A stretch of DNA of 51,129 nucleotides from Anaerolineae bacterium (GCA_023382675.1 JAHDWN010000024.1:53325-104453), one strand, 5' to 3'; shown: positions 42,202-51,033, counted from the stretch's first letter. Notes: a model not told the origin generated them from the letters alone. Made by a program: numbers and translations.

Positions 42202-43221
42202 CTAATACCGAATACGCGGGTCGAACCAGGTATAAACAACATCGGTCAGCAGTTGGAAGGCGACGACTAACAGACACAGCAGCATCAAGATCGCCATCAT
42301 CACAGGCACATCCGCGCGTTCGAAACTTTCGATGAACAGGCGTCCCATCCCCGGCCAGGCAAAAATACGCTCGGTGACGACCGCGCCTGCCAGCAGAAAC
42401 GGCAGATCCAGGCCGATGAGCGTCACCAGCGGCAGCGACGCATTCTTAAAGGCATGGCGTTGGACGACCCGGTTTTCGCTCAGACCTTTGGCGTGCGCCG
42501 TACGAATGTAATCCTGGTTGAGCACATCCAGCATCGACGAGCGAATAAAGCGAACGTAACCGGCGAGCTGGATTGCGACCAGGCAGAAGACCGGCATCAG
42601 CATATGCACGAGCAGATCCGGGAACGAGCCGTTGCCCGTGCCGCCGATAGGTAAGCCGGGTAAGTTCCATCTGGGGAACTGCACCCCGAATATATAGATC
42701 GTCAGCAAGGCGATAAAAAAGATCGGCATCGAATAAAAGAAAAAGGACAGGCCGGTAATCACATTGTCGGTCAAAGAATACTGCCGGATCGACGAGTAGA
42801 CGCCGATGCCTATCGCCAGCACGACCGTGATGATGTACGCCGGGACCATCAGTGTCAGCGTCATCGGCAGCCGTTCCTCGATGCGCGTCCAGGCGGGTTT
42901 GCGCGTGACGAACGACAGGCCAAGATCGCCGCGCAGGACGCCCTTGCGCGTCCCCGGTTCCATCACGCTGCCATCACCACGCACGTCGACCAACATCCAG
43001 TCGTTGCCGACCAACCAGACAAGATACTGCTCGAAGATCGGCCGATCCAGCCCCAGGCGGCGCACCAACATCTCGCGTTCCGCTGCCGAGGGGCGCTGGC
43101 GTGACTCGGCGAACACCGCCAGGGGATCGCCCAGGGCGTTCGTAAAGGCGAACAGCACGAAACTGATGATGAACAGGAGGGGAATGGCCTGGAGCAGGCG
43201 TCGAAAAATGAATTGAGTCAT
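42202..43221 (-). CDS. Peptide/nickel-type ABC permease, OppB/DppB-like
   Basis: The 339-residue protein starts MTQFIFRRLLQAIPLLFIIS, the typical OppB opening, and contains LGLDRPIFEQYLVWLVG, RYLVSERF-like RFIRSSMLDVLNQDYIRTAH and KGLSENRVVQRHAFKNASLP as EAA-type loop, then AGAVVTERIFAWPGMGRLFI. The last block is diagnostic. It precedes OppC by 12 bp. A long extracellular loop near residues 75-105 (GNDWMLVDVRGDGSVMEPGT) is within the normal range of DppB-type subunits. Confidence 0.92.
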   Translation of the reverse strand: MTQFIFRRLLQAIPLLFIISFVLFAFTNALGDPLAVFAESRQRPSAAEREMLVRRLGLDRPIFEQYLVWLVGNDWMLVDVRGDGSVMEPGTRKGVLRGDLGLSFVTRKPAWTRIEERLPMTLTLMVPAYIITVVLAIGIGVYSSIRQYSLTDNVITGLSFFFYSMPIFFIALLTIYIFGVQFPRWNLPGLPIGGTGNGSFPDLLVHMLMPVFCLVAIQLAGYVRFIRSSMLDVLNQDYIRTAHAKGLSENRVVQRHAFKNASLPLVTLIGLDLPFLLAGAVVTERIFAWPGMGRLFIESFERADVPVMMAILMLLCLLVVAFQLLTDVVYTWFDPRIRY

Positions 43222-43296
43222 TGGCTTGCCAACACGAATATCAGATAGCCGGAGACGGGCACGACGGCCCGCCTCCAGCGCTAAACAAACTCTAGA

Positions 43297-44985
43297 CTAG
43301 CCGCTCAGTTGCCAGTTCAGGATGTCGAACCACTGGTTGCCGACACCCGAACCCACGCGCGGGGTCTCCGCGAAGCGTGCGGTCACGTAGGCGTAGTTAT
43401 CACCACGCGGGAACAGGTTGATCAGAGGGGCCTGTTCCTTCATGATCGCCTGAATGCCATAGGCCGCATCCAGCCGCTCAGCCGCGTCAAGCGAGGTCAG
43501 CGTGGTCTGCGCAAAGGCGTCCATTTCCGGGCTGCAGAAGCCGGTGAAGTTCTGGCCACCGGGGTTACTCTCGCCAGGGATCTGTTCGCAGTTCAGCGCT
43601 TCGTACACCGTGACGTTGGCCGGGTTGGTCAGTGCGGTGTTGTTGGCATACTGGGCAATGTCGTATTCGCCGACGGCGTTGATACCGTTATTCGCCCACG
43701 CGCCGAAGAATTCGCTGGCCGGGTAGGCTTCGAGGATCGTGCCGACGCCGACCTGGGCGAGCTGCTGCTGCACGACGGCCTGGATGTTGTTGCGCCAGCC
43801 CGCGTTCGTGGTGCTGTAGCGCAGCATCAGTTCGACGCCGTCCTTATCGCGGACGCCATCGCCGTTGCTATCGACCCAACCGGCCTCATCGAGCAGCGCC
43901 ACGGCGGCAGCCGCGTCGTGCGGGGTCACGCCGAGATTGGGATCTTCAAACGGCGAACCGGCGTAGATGCTGTCGGTTGGGCTGACGGTGCCAGCGAGCA
44001 AATCGTCGGAAATCGCCTGACGGTTGAGCGCGTAGCGGATCGCCTGGCGGACGCGCAGGTCCTGGAGCGCCGGATGGCCGGCGCGGGGAGCTTCTTCGGT
44101 GCGCACGTTCAGCCACAGGCTTTCGATGTAGCCGCCGAAGACGGTCAACTGGGACACGCCCTCGAAACCGGCGATGCGCGGCTTGTCGCCTTCGCTGATG
44201 TTCGGCACGAAGTCAAGCTGGCCGGCTTCCAGAGCCGCGTACTGCGTGTCGGTATCCGGGAAGAAGCGGATGATGACGCGGCCAATCTGCGGCTGGCCAA
44301 CGATGTAGTTCGGGTTGGCTTCGAAGGTCATCGACTCGCCACGACGCCACTCGCTCAACACATACGGGCCGCTGAAGACGGTCGGGTCCTGATTTTCATC
44401 GGCAAACTCGATGCTGCCTTCGCTCTCATAAACCGGGCGGAAAATGTGCGCGGGCAGAATCGTGGACAGACCCGGCGAACCGGCCATGTCTTCCGGGAAC
44501 GGCTTCGGTGAGTTGAAGGTCAGGGTGAAGGTCGTCTCGTCTACAGCTTCCACAGAGACCAGCGCGTCACGGATCGAGCTGGCCTGGAGCATATTGTTGG
44601 CCGGGTCCATGACCATCTGGAAGGTGAAGACCAGATCATCCGAGGTCAGGGGCGTGCCATCGCTCCACATCAGGCCCGGCTTGAGCTTGATCGTGTAGGT
44701 CATGTAGTCTTCACTGATGCCGCCGTTTTCAACCGATGGGATTTCGTCCACCAGTACAGGCACGGATTCCAGTGTGTCCGCAATATCCCACAGGCTGGCC
44801 TGCACGAGATCGTTCGCCCACTGCGCGAACGCCATGCTGGTGTAGAAGCCGTTCATGCTGTCCGGCTCCTGAGCAAAGCCGACGGTCAGGGTCGGCACGT
44901 CCTGCGCGGCGGCGGGCGCCAACGCCAGCACCAGGGTCAGCGTCAGAATGAGCGCGAGACCAAGGGCTTTCTTCATCCGATTCAT
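43297..44985 (-). CDS. ABC transporter solute-binding protein, family 5 (peptide/oligopeptide type)
   Basis: The start at 44985 follows AGGAGAGAGATACTT; an upstream in-frame start at 45036 adds a leader with no signal-peptide logic. The 562-residue product has a Sec signal (LGLALILTLTLVLALAPA, then AAQDV), lacks a lipobox Cys, and shows the family-5 fold: YTIKLKPGLMWSDGTPLTSD, FTFQMVMDPANN, FSGPYVLSEWRRGESM and RQAIRYALNRQAI. It captures peptides or, in this family, also amines, opines or sugars, and feeds OppB/OppC. The neighbouring gamma-glutamylation genes make an amine-type cargo possible. Confidence 0.9.
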   Translation of the reverse strand: MNRMKKALGLALILTLTLVLALAPAAAQDVPTLTVGFAQEPDSMNGFYTSMAFAQWANDLVQASLWDIADTLESVPVLVDEIPSVENGGISEDYMTYTIKLKPGLMWSDGTPLTSDDLVFTFQMVMDPANNMLQASSIRDALVSVEAVDETTFTLTFNSPKPFPEDMAGSPGLSTILPAHIFRPVYESEGSIEFADENQDPTVFSGPYVLSEWRRGESMTFEANPNYIVGQPQIGRVIIRFFPDTDTQYAALEAGQLDFVPNISEGDKPRIAGFEGVSQLTVFGGYIESLWLNVRTEEAPRAGHPALQDLRVRQAIRYALNRQAISDDLLAGTVSPTDSIYAGSPFEDPNLGVTPHDAAAAVALLDEAGWVDSNGDGVRDKDGVELMLRYSTTNAGWRNNIQAVVQQQLAQVGVGTILEAYPASEFFGAWANNGINAVGEYDIAQYANNTALTNPANVTVYEALNCEQIPGESNPGGQNFTGFCSPEMDAFAQTTLTSLDAAERLDAAYGIQAIMKEQAPLINLFPRGDNYAYVTARFAETPRVGSGVGNQWFDILNWQLSG

Positions 44986-45683
44986 AAGTATCTCTCTCCT
45001 AAACAAAGCGAACAACAACGAGTTTGCGCCGGGCACGCTCCGGCTGTACGACCTGTGGTGGGTCTACCCTTCTGCGAGAAGCGATGCGGGTCTGGGGCAG
45101 ATTGCAGAATGGCATCTATGTCAGTTTCCCCCACCTGTGCGTGCGCTGGGGGGACATTCTATCGTTACGATCTATCGAGTTGCAAATCGAATTTTGAGCG
45201 TAAACTCGACCGCAGACCGGATCGACCTGCGTAACCTCCCCATCTCCGGCAGGGAATGCGCCCGTAAATGGATCTCTTATCCTGAAATTTTCGCTCATCT
45301 AACCACGGCGGCGAAAATCCGCTGCCGTCCCCTGCCTGCCCCACGCCGGTTACATAATATAGTCCTTACGATTTTTGAAGGTTCATTCGCCGGTGTTTGC
45401 GCGGCCATCGTCAGCGATATAGTCTGTCCCTAATGCAGCCTCAGAGTATATAGCTTGAGTCGTCTTTCATCCCCACCCCTGAACCTGCGGTTCGTCCCCT
45501 CCCCATCGCGATGGGGAGGGGATTGAGTGGAAGGGAGACATTCACAGCGTCACCGCATGGCCCTAAGACTTGAACAGCCCCCGACTCGGTCGGCATATGG
45601 TATAGTCTGCGCCGGGTCTTAAAGATTCTTTAACAGTGCTTGCCGGGGGCCGGCGAGCCTGCACCACGCGCAGGGGTAAATTT
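44986..45683. other. Divergent gap between the Opp operon and the glutamine-synthetase operon
   Basis: The 698-bp region has no convincing gene. It holds the palindrome at 45496-45521, a TATAGT (45601-45606) that could be the -10 for the rightward operon, and the leader before ATG 45684. An open frame over 44948-45433 on the plus strand has a biased composition and no family resemblance and is not accepted as a gene. Confidence 0.5.
45496..45521. repeat. CCCCTCCCC palindrome, 26 bp
   Basis: CCCCTCCCCATCG and CGATGGGGAGGGG make a perfect 26-bp palindrome. CATCCCCACCCC lies 28 bp upstream. A partial copy of the same unit is at 51071-51097 with the same upstream block 30 bp away, so it is a dispersed repeat. 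Confidence 0.65.
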
Positions 45684-47075
45684 ATGTCTGACCAAAAGAT
45701 ACGCGGGATGCTGACTCTCGACCAACTGCGGCAGGCAATCGTGGATGGCACGATTGAAACGGTGGTTGCGGTCTTCACGGATGTGTACGGGCGCTTCATG
45801 GGCAAGCGAGTCACGGGCGAGTTTTTTCTTGACCAGACCGCCGAGTCCGGGATGCACGCCTGCAACTACCTGCTGACAGTCGATATGCCGATGGAGCCGG
45901 TACCGGGCTATCGCTACGCCAACTGGGAACTCGGCTACGGCGACTTTCACCTCGCGCCGGATTTGAGCACGCTGCGTCGGGCGACCTGGCTGGATCGGTC
46001 GGCGCTCGTCATCTGCGACGTGAATGACGAGACAGCCCACGCGCCGGTCGCCGTTGCGCCGCGCAGCATCCTGCGCAAACAGATCGAAGCCGCGGCGAGC
46101 CAGGGCTACAGCGCGCTCGGCGCGTCTGAGCTGGAATACTTCATCTTCGACGAGACCTACGCCAGCGCGCGCGACAAGGGCTACGTCGGCCTGAAGCATT
46201 TCGGCGCGTACATCGAGGATTATCACATCCTCCAGGGCACACGCGAAGAAGTGCTGAACGCCGCCGCACGCAAACACCTGACCGACAGCGGCGTGCCGGT
46301 CGAATTCAGCAAAGGTGAATGGGGTCCCGGCCAGCATGAACTCAACATCCGCTATGCGCCCGCCCTGACCATGGCCGACCGCCATGCCATCTACAAGCAG
46401 TGCTTCAAAGAACTGGCTTACGCGCTCGGCCTCTCGGTCAGCTTCATGGCGAAGGTCGATGAGCGTTACGCCGGGTCGAGCAGCCACATGCATCTCAGCC
46501 TGTGGGACACGGACGAAACACGCAACCTGTTCGTGGGCGACACGCCGGTGGGGCCGGTGCATGGCTCGGACATCTTCCGCTGGTTCATGGGCGGCTGGAT
46601 CGCCCACGCGCGCGAGCTGATGGTCTTCTACGCGCCAACGATCAACAGCTACAAGCGCTATCAATCCGGCTCGTGGGCGCCGACGAGCCTGGCCTGGAGC
46701 GTCGACAACCGGACGGCGGGCTTCCGCGTCGTCGGGCACGGCAAGGCGCTGCGCATCGAGTCGCGCATCCCTGGCGCGGACATCAACCCGTATCTGGCGT
46801 ATGCGGCGGCGCTCGCCTCCGGGCTGGACGGCATTCGCAACCAGATCGAGCCGCCGCCGAGCTTCGAGGGCGACATCTATGCAGCGCAGGGTCTGCCGCA
46901 GGTGCCGCGCACCCTGCACGAAGCCATCGACGCCTTCGCGGGGAGCAGCTTCGCCCGGGCAGCCTTTGGTGACGACGTGGTCGAGCATTACCTGCACTTC
47001 TTCAAGACTGAACAGGCTGCCTACGACCGCGCGGTGACAAACTGGGAGCGCGCGCGCTATTTCGAGCAAATTTGA
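45684..47075 (+). CDS. Gamma-glutamylamine-synthetase-type glutamine synthetase
   Basis: ATG 45684 (site AGGGG) gives 463 residues with glutamine-synthetase domains: VVAVFTDVYGRFMGKRV in the N-terminal beta-grasp; GASELEYFIFDETYA with metal-binding Glu; GPGQHELNIRYAPALTMADR; SSSHMHLSLWD; and SYKRYQSGSWAPTSLAWSVD. The latter blocks match the PuuA/GlnA4-type branch rather than nitrogen-assimilating GlnA, and the adenylylation Tyr motif of GlnA is absent. These enzymes join glutamate to the amine of putrescine, ethanolamine or similar compounds with ATP. It opens an operon with the SDR and aldehyde dehydrogenase, in accord with such a role; the exact amine is unknown. Confidence 0.85.
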   Translation: MSDQKIRGMLTLDQLRQAIVDGTIETVVAVFTDVYGRFMGKRVTGEFFLDQTAESGMHACNYLLTVDMPMEPVPGYRYANWELGYGDFHLAPDLSTLRRATWLDRSALVICDVNDETAHAPVAVAPRSILRKQIEAAASQGYSALGASELEYFIFDETYASARDKGYVGLKHFGAYIEDYHILQGTREEVLNAAARKHLTDSGVPVEFSKGEWGPGQHELNIRYAPALTMADRHAIYKQCFKELAYALGLSVSFMAKVDERYAGSSSHMHLSLWDTDETRNLFVGDTPVGPVHGSDIFRWFMGGWIAHARELMVFYAPTINSYKRYQSGSWAPTSLAWSVDNRTAGFRVVGHGKALRIESRIPGADINPYLAYAAALASGLDGIRNQIEPPPSFEGDIYAAQGLPQVPRTLHEAIDAFAGSSFARAAFGDDVVEHYLHFFKTEQAAYDRAVTNWERARYFEQI

Positions 47076-47105
47076 TTGGAGGGTAATTGGTGGTTGGGTG
47101 TTGGC

Positions 47106-47129
47106 GGACAACCCACGGGTCGTCCCGCC
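47106..47129 (-). repeat. REP-like 24-nt hairpin, foot GGCG
   Basis: Read on the minus strand: GGCG foot, GGACGACCC-GT-GGGTTGTCC, 9 pairs with one G-T. The foot departs from GTAG, the rest fits the series. Confidence 0.55.
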
Positions 47130-47146
47130 GAAATGCGAGGTGCGTT

Positions 47147-47170
47147 GTAGGGACGAGGCGTGCCTCGTCC
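47147..47170 (+). repeat. REP-like 24-nt hairpin
   Basis: GTAG foot followed by GGACGAGGC-GT-GCCTCGTCC, a perfect 9-bp stem. It is one of four hairpins in a 190-bp gap between the glutamine synthetase and SDR genes. Confidence 0.75.
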
Positions 47171-47234
47171 GAAACGATAGATAACAGGGTGATTGCATCA
47201 ATTCTTGTGTAGGCGACAGAAGGACAAACGGTTC

Positions 47235-47258
47235 GTAGGGACGGCATTCTTGCCGTCC
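47235..47258 (+). repeat. REP-like 24-nt hairpin
   Basis: GTAG foot followed by GGACGGCA-TTCT-TGCCGTCC, a perfect 8-bp stem. It faces the next copy in opposite orientation at 47267, 8 nt away, making a BIME-like pair. Confidence 0.75.
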
Positions 47259-47266
47259 GTGAACTC

Positions 47267-47290
47267 GGACGCGAAAAATCGCGTCCCTAC
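47267..47290 (-). repeat. REP-like 24-nt hairpin
   Basis: On the minus strand: GTAG foot, then GGACGCGA-TTTT-TCGCGTCC, a perfect 8-bp stem. With 47235-47258 it forms an inverted pair. Confidence 0.75.
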
Positions 47291-47398
47291 AGGTCGATTC
47301 CCGATGTTGATGCAATTGCCATGCAGAATATTTACCTAAGGACGCCGCGTCTGCACAGACTGCGGCGGCAGCGCAGGCAACAAGAAGGGAACACAACC

Positions 47399-48172
47399 AT
47401 GCGATTGGAAAACAAAGTAGCGCTGATCACGGGCGCTGCGAGCGGCATTGGCCGCGAAACGGCGCTGCTCTTCGCGCAGGAAGGCGCGAGCGTGGTCGTC
47501 GCCGACGTGAACGACGCCGAGGGCCAGGAAACCGTGCGCCAGGTCGAACTGGGCGGCGGCAAAGCTGTGTATGTCCACAGCGATGTCTCGAAGGCTGCCG
47601 ACTGCGAAAACATGGTCAACGTTGCCGAGACGACCTACGGTAAGCTGAACATCCTGTTCAACAATGCCGGGATCATGCACAGCAACGACGACAACGCCAT
47701 GACGACTGAGGAGGCCATCTGGGATCTGACGATGGCGATCAACCTCAAGGGCGTCTTCTTCGGCTGCAAATACGGCATCCCTGCTCTGCGCCGCGCGGGC
47801 GGCGGCTCCGTCATCAACACGGCGTCGTTCGTGGCGCTGCTCGGCGCGGCCACCCCGCAGATCGCCTACACGGCGAGCAAGGGCGGCGTGCTGGCGATGA
47901 CGCGCGAACTGGCGATCATCCACGCGCGCGAAAACATCCGCGTCAACGCGCTCTGCCCTGGCCCGCTGCGCACCGAACTGCTGATGAGCTTCCTCAACAC
48001 CGAAGCCAAGAAGCAGCGCCGGCTGGTTCACATCCCGATGGGTCGCTTCGGCGAGGCCAAAGAACTCGCCTACGCCGCTCTGTATCTTGCGTCGGATGAA
48101 TCGTCGTATGTCACCGGCACCGAGTTCGTGGTTGACGGCGGCATCACGGCGGCTTACGTCACCCCGGAATAG
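47399..48172 (+). CDS. Short-chain dehydrogenase/reductase (SDR)
   Basis: The 257-residue protein from ATG 47399 (site AAGAAGGGA) has the classical SDR cofactor motif VALITGAASGIGRETALLF, the NNAG motif ILFNNAGIMHSND, the catalytic Ser in VINTASFVALLG and Tyr-Lys in IAYTASKGGVLAM, ending ASDESSYVTGTEFVVDGGIT. The acidic VADVNDAE after strand beta2 fits NAD preference. It would oxidise or reduce an alcohol/ketone. Placed between a gamma-glutamylating synthetase and an aldehyde dehydrogenase, it may oxidise the hydroxyl group of a gamma-glutamylated amino alcohol to the aldehyde; this is inference. Confidence 0.9.
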   Translation: MRLENKVALITGAASGIGRETALLFAQEGASVVVADVNDAEGQETVRQVELGGGKAVYVHSDVSKAADCENMVNVAETTYGKLNILFNNAGIMHSNDDNAMTTEEAIWDLTMAINLKGVFFGCKYGIPALRRAGGGSVINTASFVALLGAATPQIAYTASKGGVLAMTRELAIIHARENIRVNALCPGPLRTELLMSFLNTEAKKQRRLVHIPMGRFGEAKELAYAALYLASDESSYVTGTEFVVDGGITAAYVTPE

Positions 48173-48182
48173 GACGACGATC

Positions 48183-49643
48183 ATGACCACTCAGCAAATT
48201 CCTTTCGAAGGCCTGGCGAGCGGCGGCAAGCGCAGCGCCAGCAGTGACGGGCGCACCGCCCCGGCCTACAACCCGGCGACCGGTCAGCCCATCGCCGAGG
48301 TCGCGCAGGCCAGCGCCGCCGACGTCGACGCGACCGTCAAGCTGGCGCACCAGCGCTTCAGCACCGGCGCGTGGAAGACGATGCGTTCCCGTGAGCGCGG
48401 CCAGATCTTGCAGCGCATTGCCAACCTGATCCGCGAGCGCCAGGAGATGCTGGCGCAGATCGAATCCGCCAACGGCGGCAAGCCGATCAGCGCCGCGCGC
48501 GGCGAGATCGGCGCGGTGGCGAACACGTTCGAATACTACGCAGGCGCGGTCAACAAATTCCACGGCCAGACGATCCCGGCCAACGCCAACGGAACGGCGC
48601 TCACTTTCCGCGAGCCGCTCGGCGTCTGTGTCCTGATCGTGCCCTGGAACTTCCCGCTGGTGATCACCGGTTGGAAGGTCGCCCCGGCGCTGGCGATGGG
48701 CAACACGGTCATCGTCAAGCCCGCGAGCGCGACGCCGCTGAGCGCCCTGGCGCTGGCGGATCTCGCGGTCGAAGCTGGGCTGCCGGAAGGCGTGCTCAAC
48801 GTGCTGCCAGGTTCCGGTAGTGTGGCGGGCAGCGCACTTGTGACGCACCCACTGGTGCGCAAGATCTCGTTCACCGGCTCGACCGAGATCGGCATGGGTG
48901 TGATGAAGCAGGCAGCGGATGGCATTAAGCGTGTGTCGCTCGAACTTGGCGGCAAGTCAGCCAATGTCGTCTTTGCCGATGCCTATCTCGATACGTGCGT
49001 CGAGTCATCAATCTTCGCCGTCTACGACAATGCCGGGCAGGACTGCTGTTCGCGCAGCCGCATCTTCGTCGAGCGCCCGATCTTCGACGAGTTTGTCGAG
49101 CGCTTCACCGCCCGGACGAAGAGTCTCAAGGTCGGCGACCCGACGCAGGAAGCGACCGAGATGGGGCCGCTGATCACGCCGCAGCACCGCGAGACGGTCA
49201 TGAACTACCTGAATATCGGCGATGCGGAAGGCGCGAAACGGCTGTGTGGCGGCGTCGTGCCGACCGAGGCCGAGCTGGCGAACGGCAACTTCCTGACCCC
49301 GGCGGTCTACGTCAACGTGCAGACGGGGATGCGTATCATGCAGGAGGAGATCTTCGGCCCAGTCGTTTGCATCATGGCCTTCGAGGGTGAAGCCGAGGCG
49401 ATCCGGCTGGCGAACGACACGCCTTACGGCCTGTCCGGCTCGCTGTGGACGCGCGACATTGGCCGGGCGCTGCGGGTGGCACGCGCCATCGAGACGGGCA
49501 TGCTGTCGATCAACAGCAGCAGCAGCGTTCACATCGAAGCGCCGTTCGGCGGCATGAAGCAGAGCGGCCTCGGTCGTGAACAGGGCATGGTCGCGCTCGA
49601 ACACTACAGCGAGTACAAGTCGGTCTTCATCGCCAATGATTAA
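48183..49643 (+). CDS. NAD(P)-dependent aldehyde dehydrogenase
   Basis: The 486-residue protein from ATG 48183 shows VPWNFPLVITGWKVAPALAM, the cofactor segment VIVKPASATPLSALAL, ISFTGSTEIGMGVM, the general-base Glu in VSLELGGKSANVVF, and the catalytic Cys in NAGQDCCSRSR. C-terminal EEIFGPVVCIMAF and LSGSLWTRDIG complete the family. The sequence is close to the gamma-glutamyl-aminobutyraldehyde/betaine-aldehyde type. With the SDR 10 bp upstream, it likely oxidises the aldehyde to the carboxylate. Placement in the operon is certain; the aldehyde is inferred. Confidence 0.92.
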   Translation: MTTQQIPFEGLASGGKRSASSDGRTAPAYNPATGQPIAEVAQASAADVDATVKLAHQRFSTGAWKTMRSRERGQILQRIANLIRERQEMLAQIESANGGKPISAARGEIGAVANTFEYYAGAVNKFHGQTIPANANGTALTFREPLGVCVLIVPWNFPLVITGWKVAPALAMGNTVIVKPASATPLSALALADLAVEAGLPEGVLNVLPGSGSVAGSALVTHPLVRKISFTGSTEIGMGVMKQAADGIKRVSLELGGKSANVVFADAYLDTCVESSIFAVYDNAGQDCCSRSRIFVERPIFDEFVERFTARTKSLKVGDPTQEATEMGPLITPQHRETVMNYLNIGDAEGAKRLCGGVVPTEAELANGNFLTPAVYVNVQTGMRIMQEEIFGPVVCIMAFEGEAEAIRLANDTPYGLSGSLWTRDIGRALRVARAIETGMLSINSSSSVHIEAPFGGMKQSGLGREQGMVALEHYSEYKSVFIAND

Positions 49644-49652
49644 GAACGGATC

Positions 49653-49910
49653 TAACCACGGAGACACAGAGGGCACGGAGAAAGAAGGGGAATTCGAACC
49701 GCACAGTCGCAAAAGCGAAAAGGGAAAGGCGTTTGAACCACAGAGGCGCAGAGGGCACGGAGAGAATTCATCTCTATGTCCTCCGTGCCCTTATCGAGCG
49801 GTTTTGCGCGGAGCGAATGATACAGATGTCCACATTTTCTTTGTGTCCTTCGCGCCTTTGCGGTTCAATTTACCCAATTTCCTCTGTGTTCTCTGTGTCT
49901 CCGTGGTTTA
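49653..49910. repeat. Nested inverted repeat filling the gap after the aldehyde dehydrogenase
   Basis: Three layers: outer TAACCACGGAGACACAGAGG (from 49653) with CTCTGTGTCTCCGTGGTTTA (to 49910); middle CGAACCGCACAGTCGCAAAA onwards (49694) with CTTTGTGTCCTTCGCGCC onwards (49839-49869); inner AGGGCACGGAG (49752-49762) with CTCCGTGCCCT (49781-49791). The element starts 10 nt after the stop codon. The layered structure matches 39141-39437 and suggests insertion of one copy inside another, or a self-nesting element. Confidence 0.75.
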
Positions 49911-50010
49911 CATCATTCGCTCTACACTCTGAGTTCGGCAGGCGGGCGCATCTTGGGTATAGTAGACCCTACGCCTGCGAACCCATAAACACATATCTGG
50001 AGACAACCTT

Positions 50011-51033
50011 ATGTCGAAGACGCGCTGGGGGATTTTGAGCACGGGTTATATCGCCGGGATGCTCGCCGAAGGTCTGTCGGTCGTCGATGATGCCGAGCTG
50101 GTCGCGGTCGGCTCGCGCTCACAGGCAAACGCCGATGCTTTCGCCGACCGCTGGGGCGCGCAGCACCGCCACGCCAGCTACGAAGCGCTGGCCGCTGATC
50201 CTGACGTGGACGTGATCTACGTAGCGACGCCGCACCCATATCACTACGAAAACACGCTGATGTGCCTGAACGCGGGCAAGCACGTGCTGGTCGAGAAGCC
50301 GTTCGCGCTGAACGCGCGCCAGGCCGGTGAGATGATCGCGCTGGCGCGTCAAAAAGGGCTGTTCCTGATGGAGGCGATGTGGACGCGCTTCATCCCGGCG
50401 ATGGCACAGGTGCGCCAGTGGCTGGCCGACGGCGAGATCGGCGACGTGCAGCTTGTGCGCGCCAACCTGTCGTTCCACCACGACTTCAACCCGGAGAGCC
50501 GCCTGTTCAAGCGAGAACTCGGCGGCGGCGCGATGCTCGACGTGGGCATCTACCCGATCTCGTTCGCTTTCATGGTGCTCGGCTCGCCCACGTCCGTCTT
50601 TAGCACGGCCACACTCGGCCCGACGGGCACAGACGACCGTTCGGCCTACATGTTCGGCTACGAAGGCGGCAAAACGGCGCTGCTCTCGTCCGCCGTGCGC
50701 CTGAACGTGCCGGTCGAAGCCGACATCATCGGCACAGACGGCATGATCAAGATCCACCAGTCGTGGATCAACCCGCGCAAGATCACGCTCGGCAAGCTCG
50801 CGCCCGAAGGTGTCGTCAACCGCCTGATCTTCGAAGGCCGTCTGTATGACACCCAAACACTGCACATCCCGACCGAGGGCAATGGCTACAACTACGAAGT
50901 GATGGAGGTCGGGCGCTGCATCCAGGCCGGCAAGCAAGAGAGTGACATCATGCCGCTCGATCAATCGCTCGACATCATGCGCACGATGGATACGATCCGC
51001 GGCCAATGGGGTCTGACGTACCCGACCGAATAG
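50011..51033 (+). CDS. Gfo/Idh/MocA-family oxidoreductase
   Basis: The 340-residue protein (site GGAG) begins with a Rossmann motif WGILSTGYIAGMLAEGL, a second element VDVIYVATPHPYHYENTLM and the family motif HVLVEKPFALNARQAGEM with the catalytic EKP Lys. A C-terminal beta-sheet domain follows, with GGGAMLDVGIYPISFAFMVL. It oxidises or reduces a sugar or cyclitol with NAD(P). The branch resembles dihydrodiol dehydrogenase/xylose dehydrogenase types; the substrate is undetermined. It has its own leader and a TATAGT (49958-49963), so it may be expressed apart from the aldehyde dehydrogenase. Confidence 0.9.
   Translation: MSKTRWGILSTGYIAGMLAEGLSVVDDAELVAVGSRSQANADAFADRWGAQHRHASYEALAADPDVDVIYVATPHPYHYENTLMCLNAGKHVLVEKPFALNARQAGEMIALARQKGLFLMEAMWTRFIPAMAQVRQWLADGEIGDVQLVRANLSFHHDFNPESRLFKRELGGGAMLDVGIYPISFAFMVLGSPTSVFSTATLGPTGTDDRSAYMFGYEGGKTALLSSAVRLNVPVEADIIGTDGMIKIHQSWINPRKITLGKLAPEGVVNRLIFEGRLYDTQTLHIPTEGNGYNYEVMEVGRCIQAGKQESDIMPLDQSLDIMRTMDTIRGQWGLTYPTE

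Noticed and set aside
43309-44511. 400-residue frame on the plus strand
   Set aside because: Antisense of the family-5 binding protein; no recognisable domain.
44948-45433. 161-residue frame in the Opp/glutamine synthetase divergent gap
   Set aside because: Starts inside the binding-protein signal sequence on the other strand, has no ribosome site and no domain-like pattern.
45630-47396. 588-residue frame on the minus strand
   Set aside because: It lies opposite the glutamine synthetase gene, which has full family motifs; the antisense product has none.
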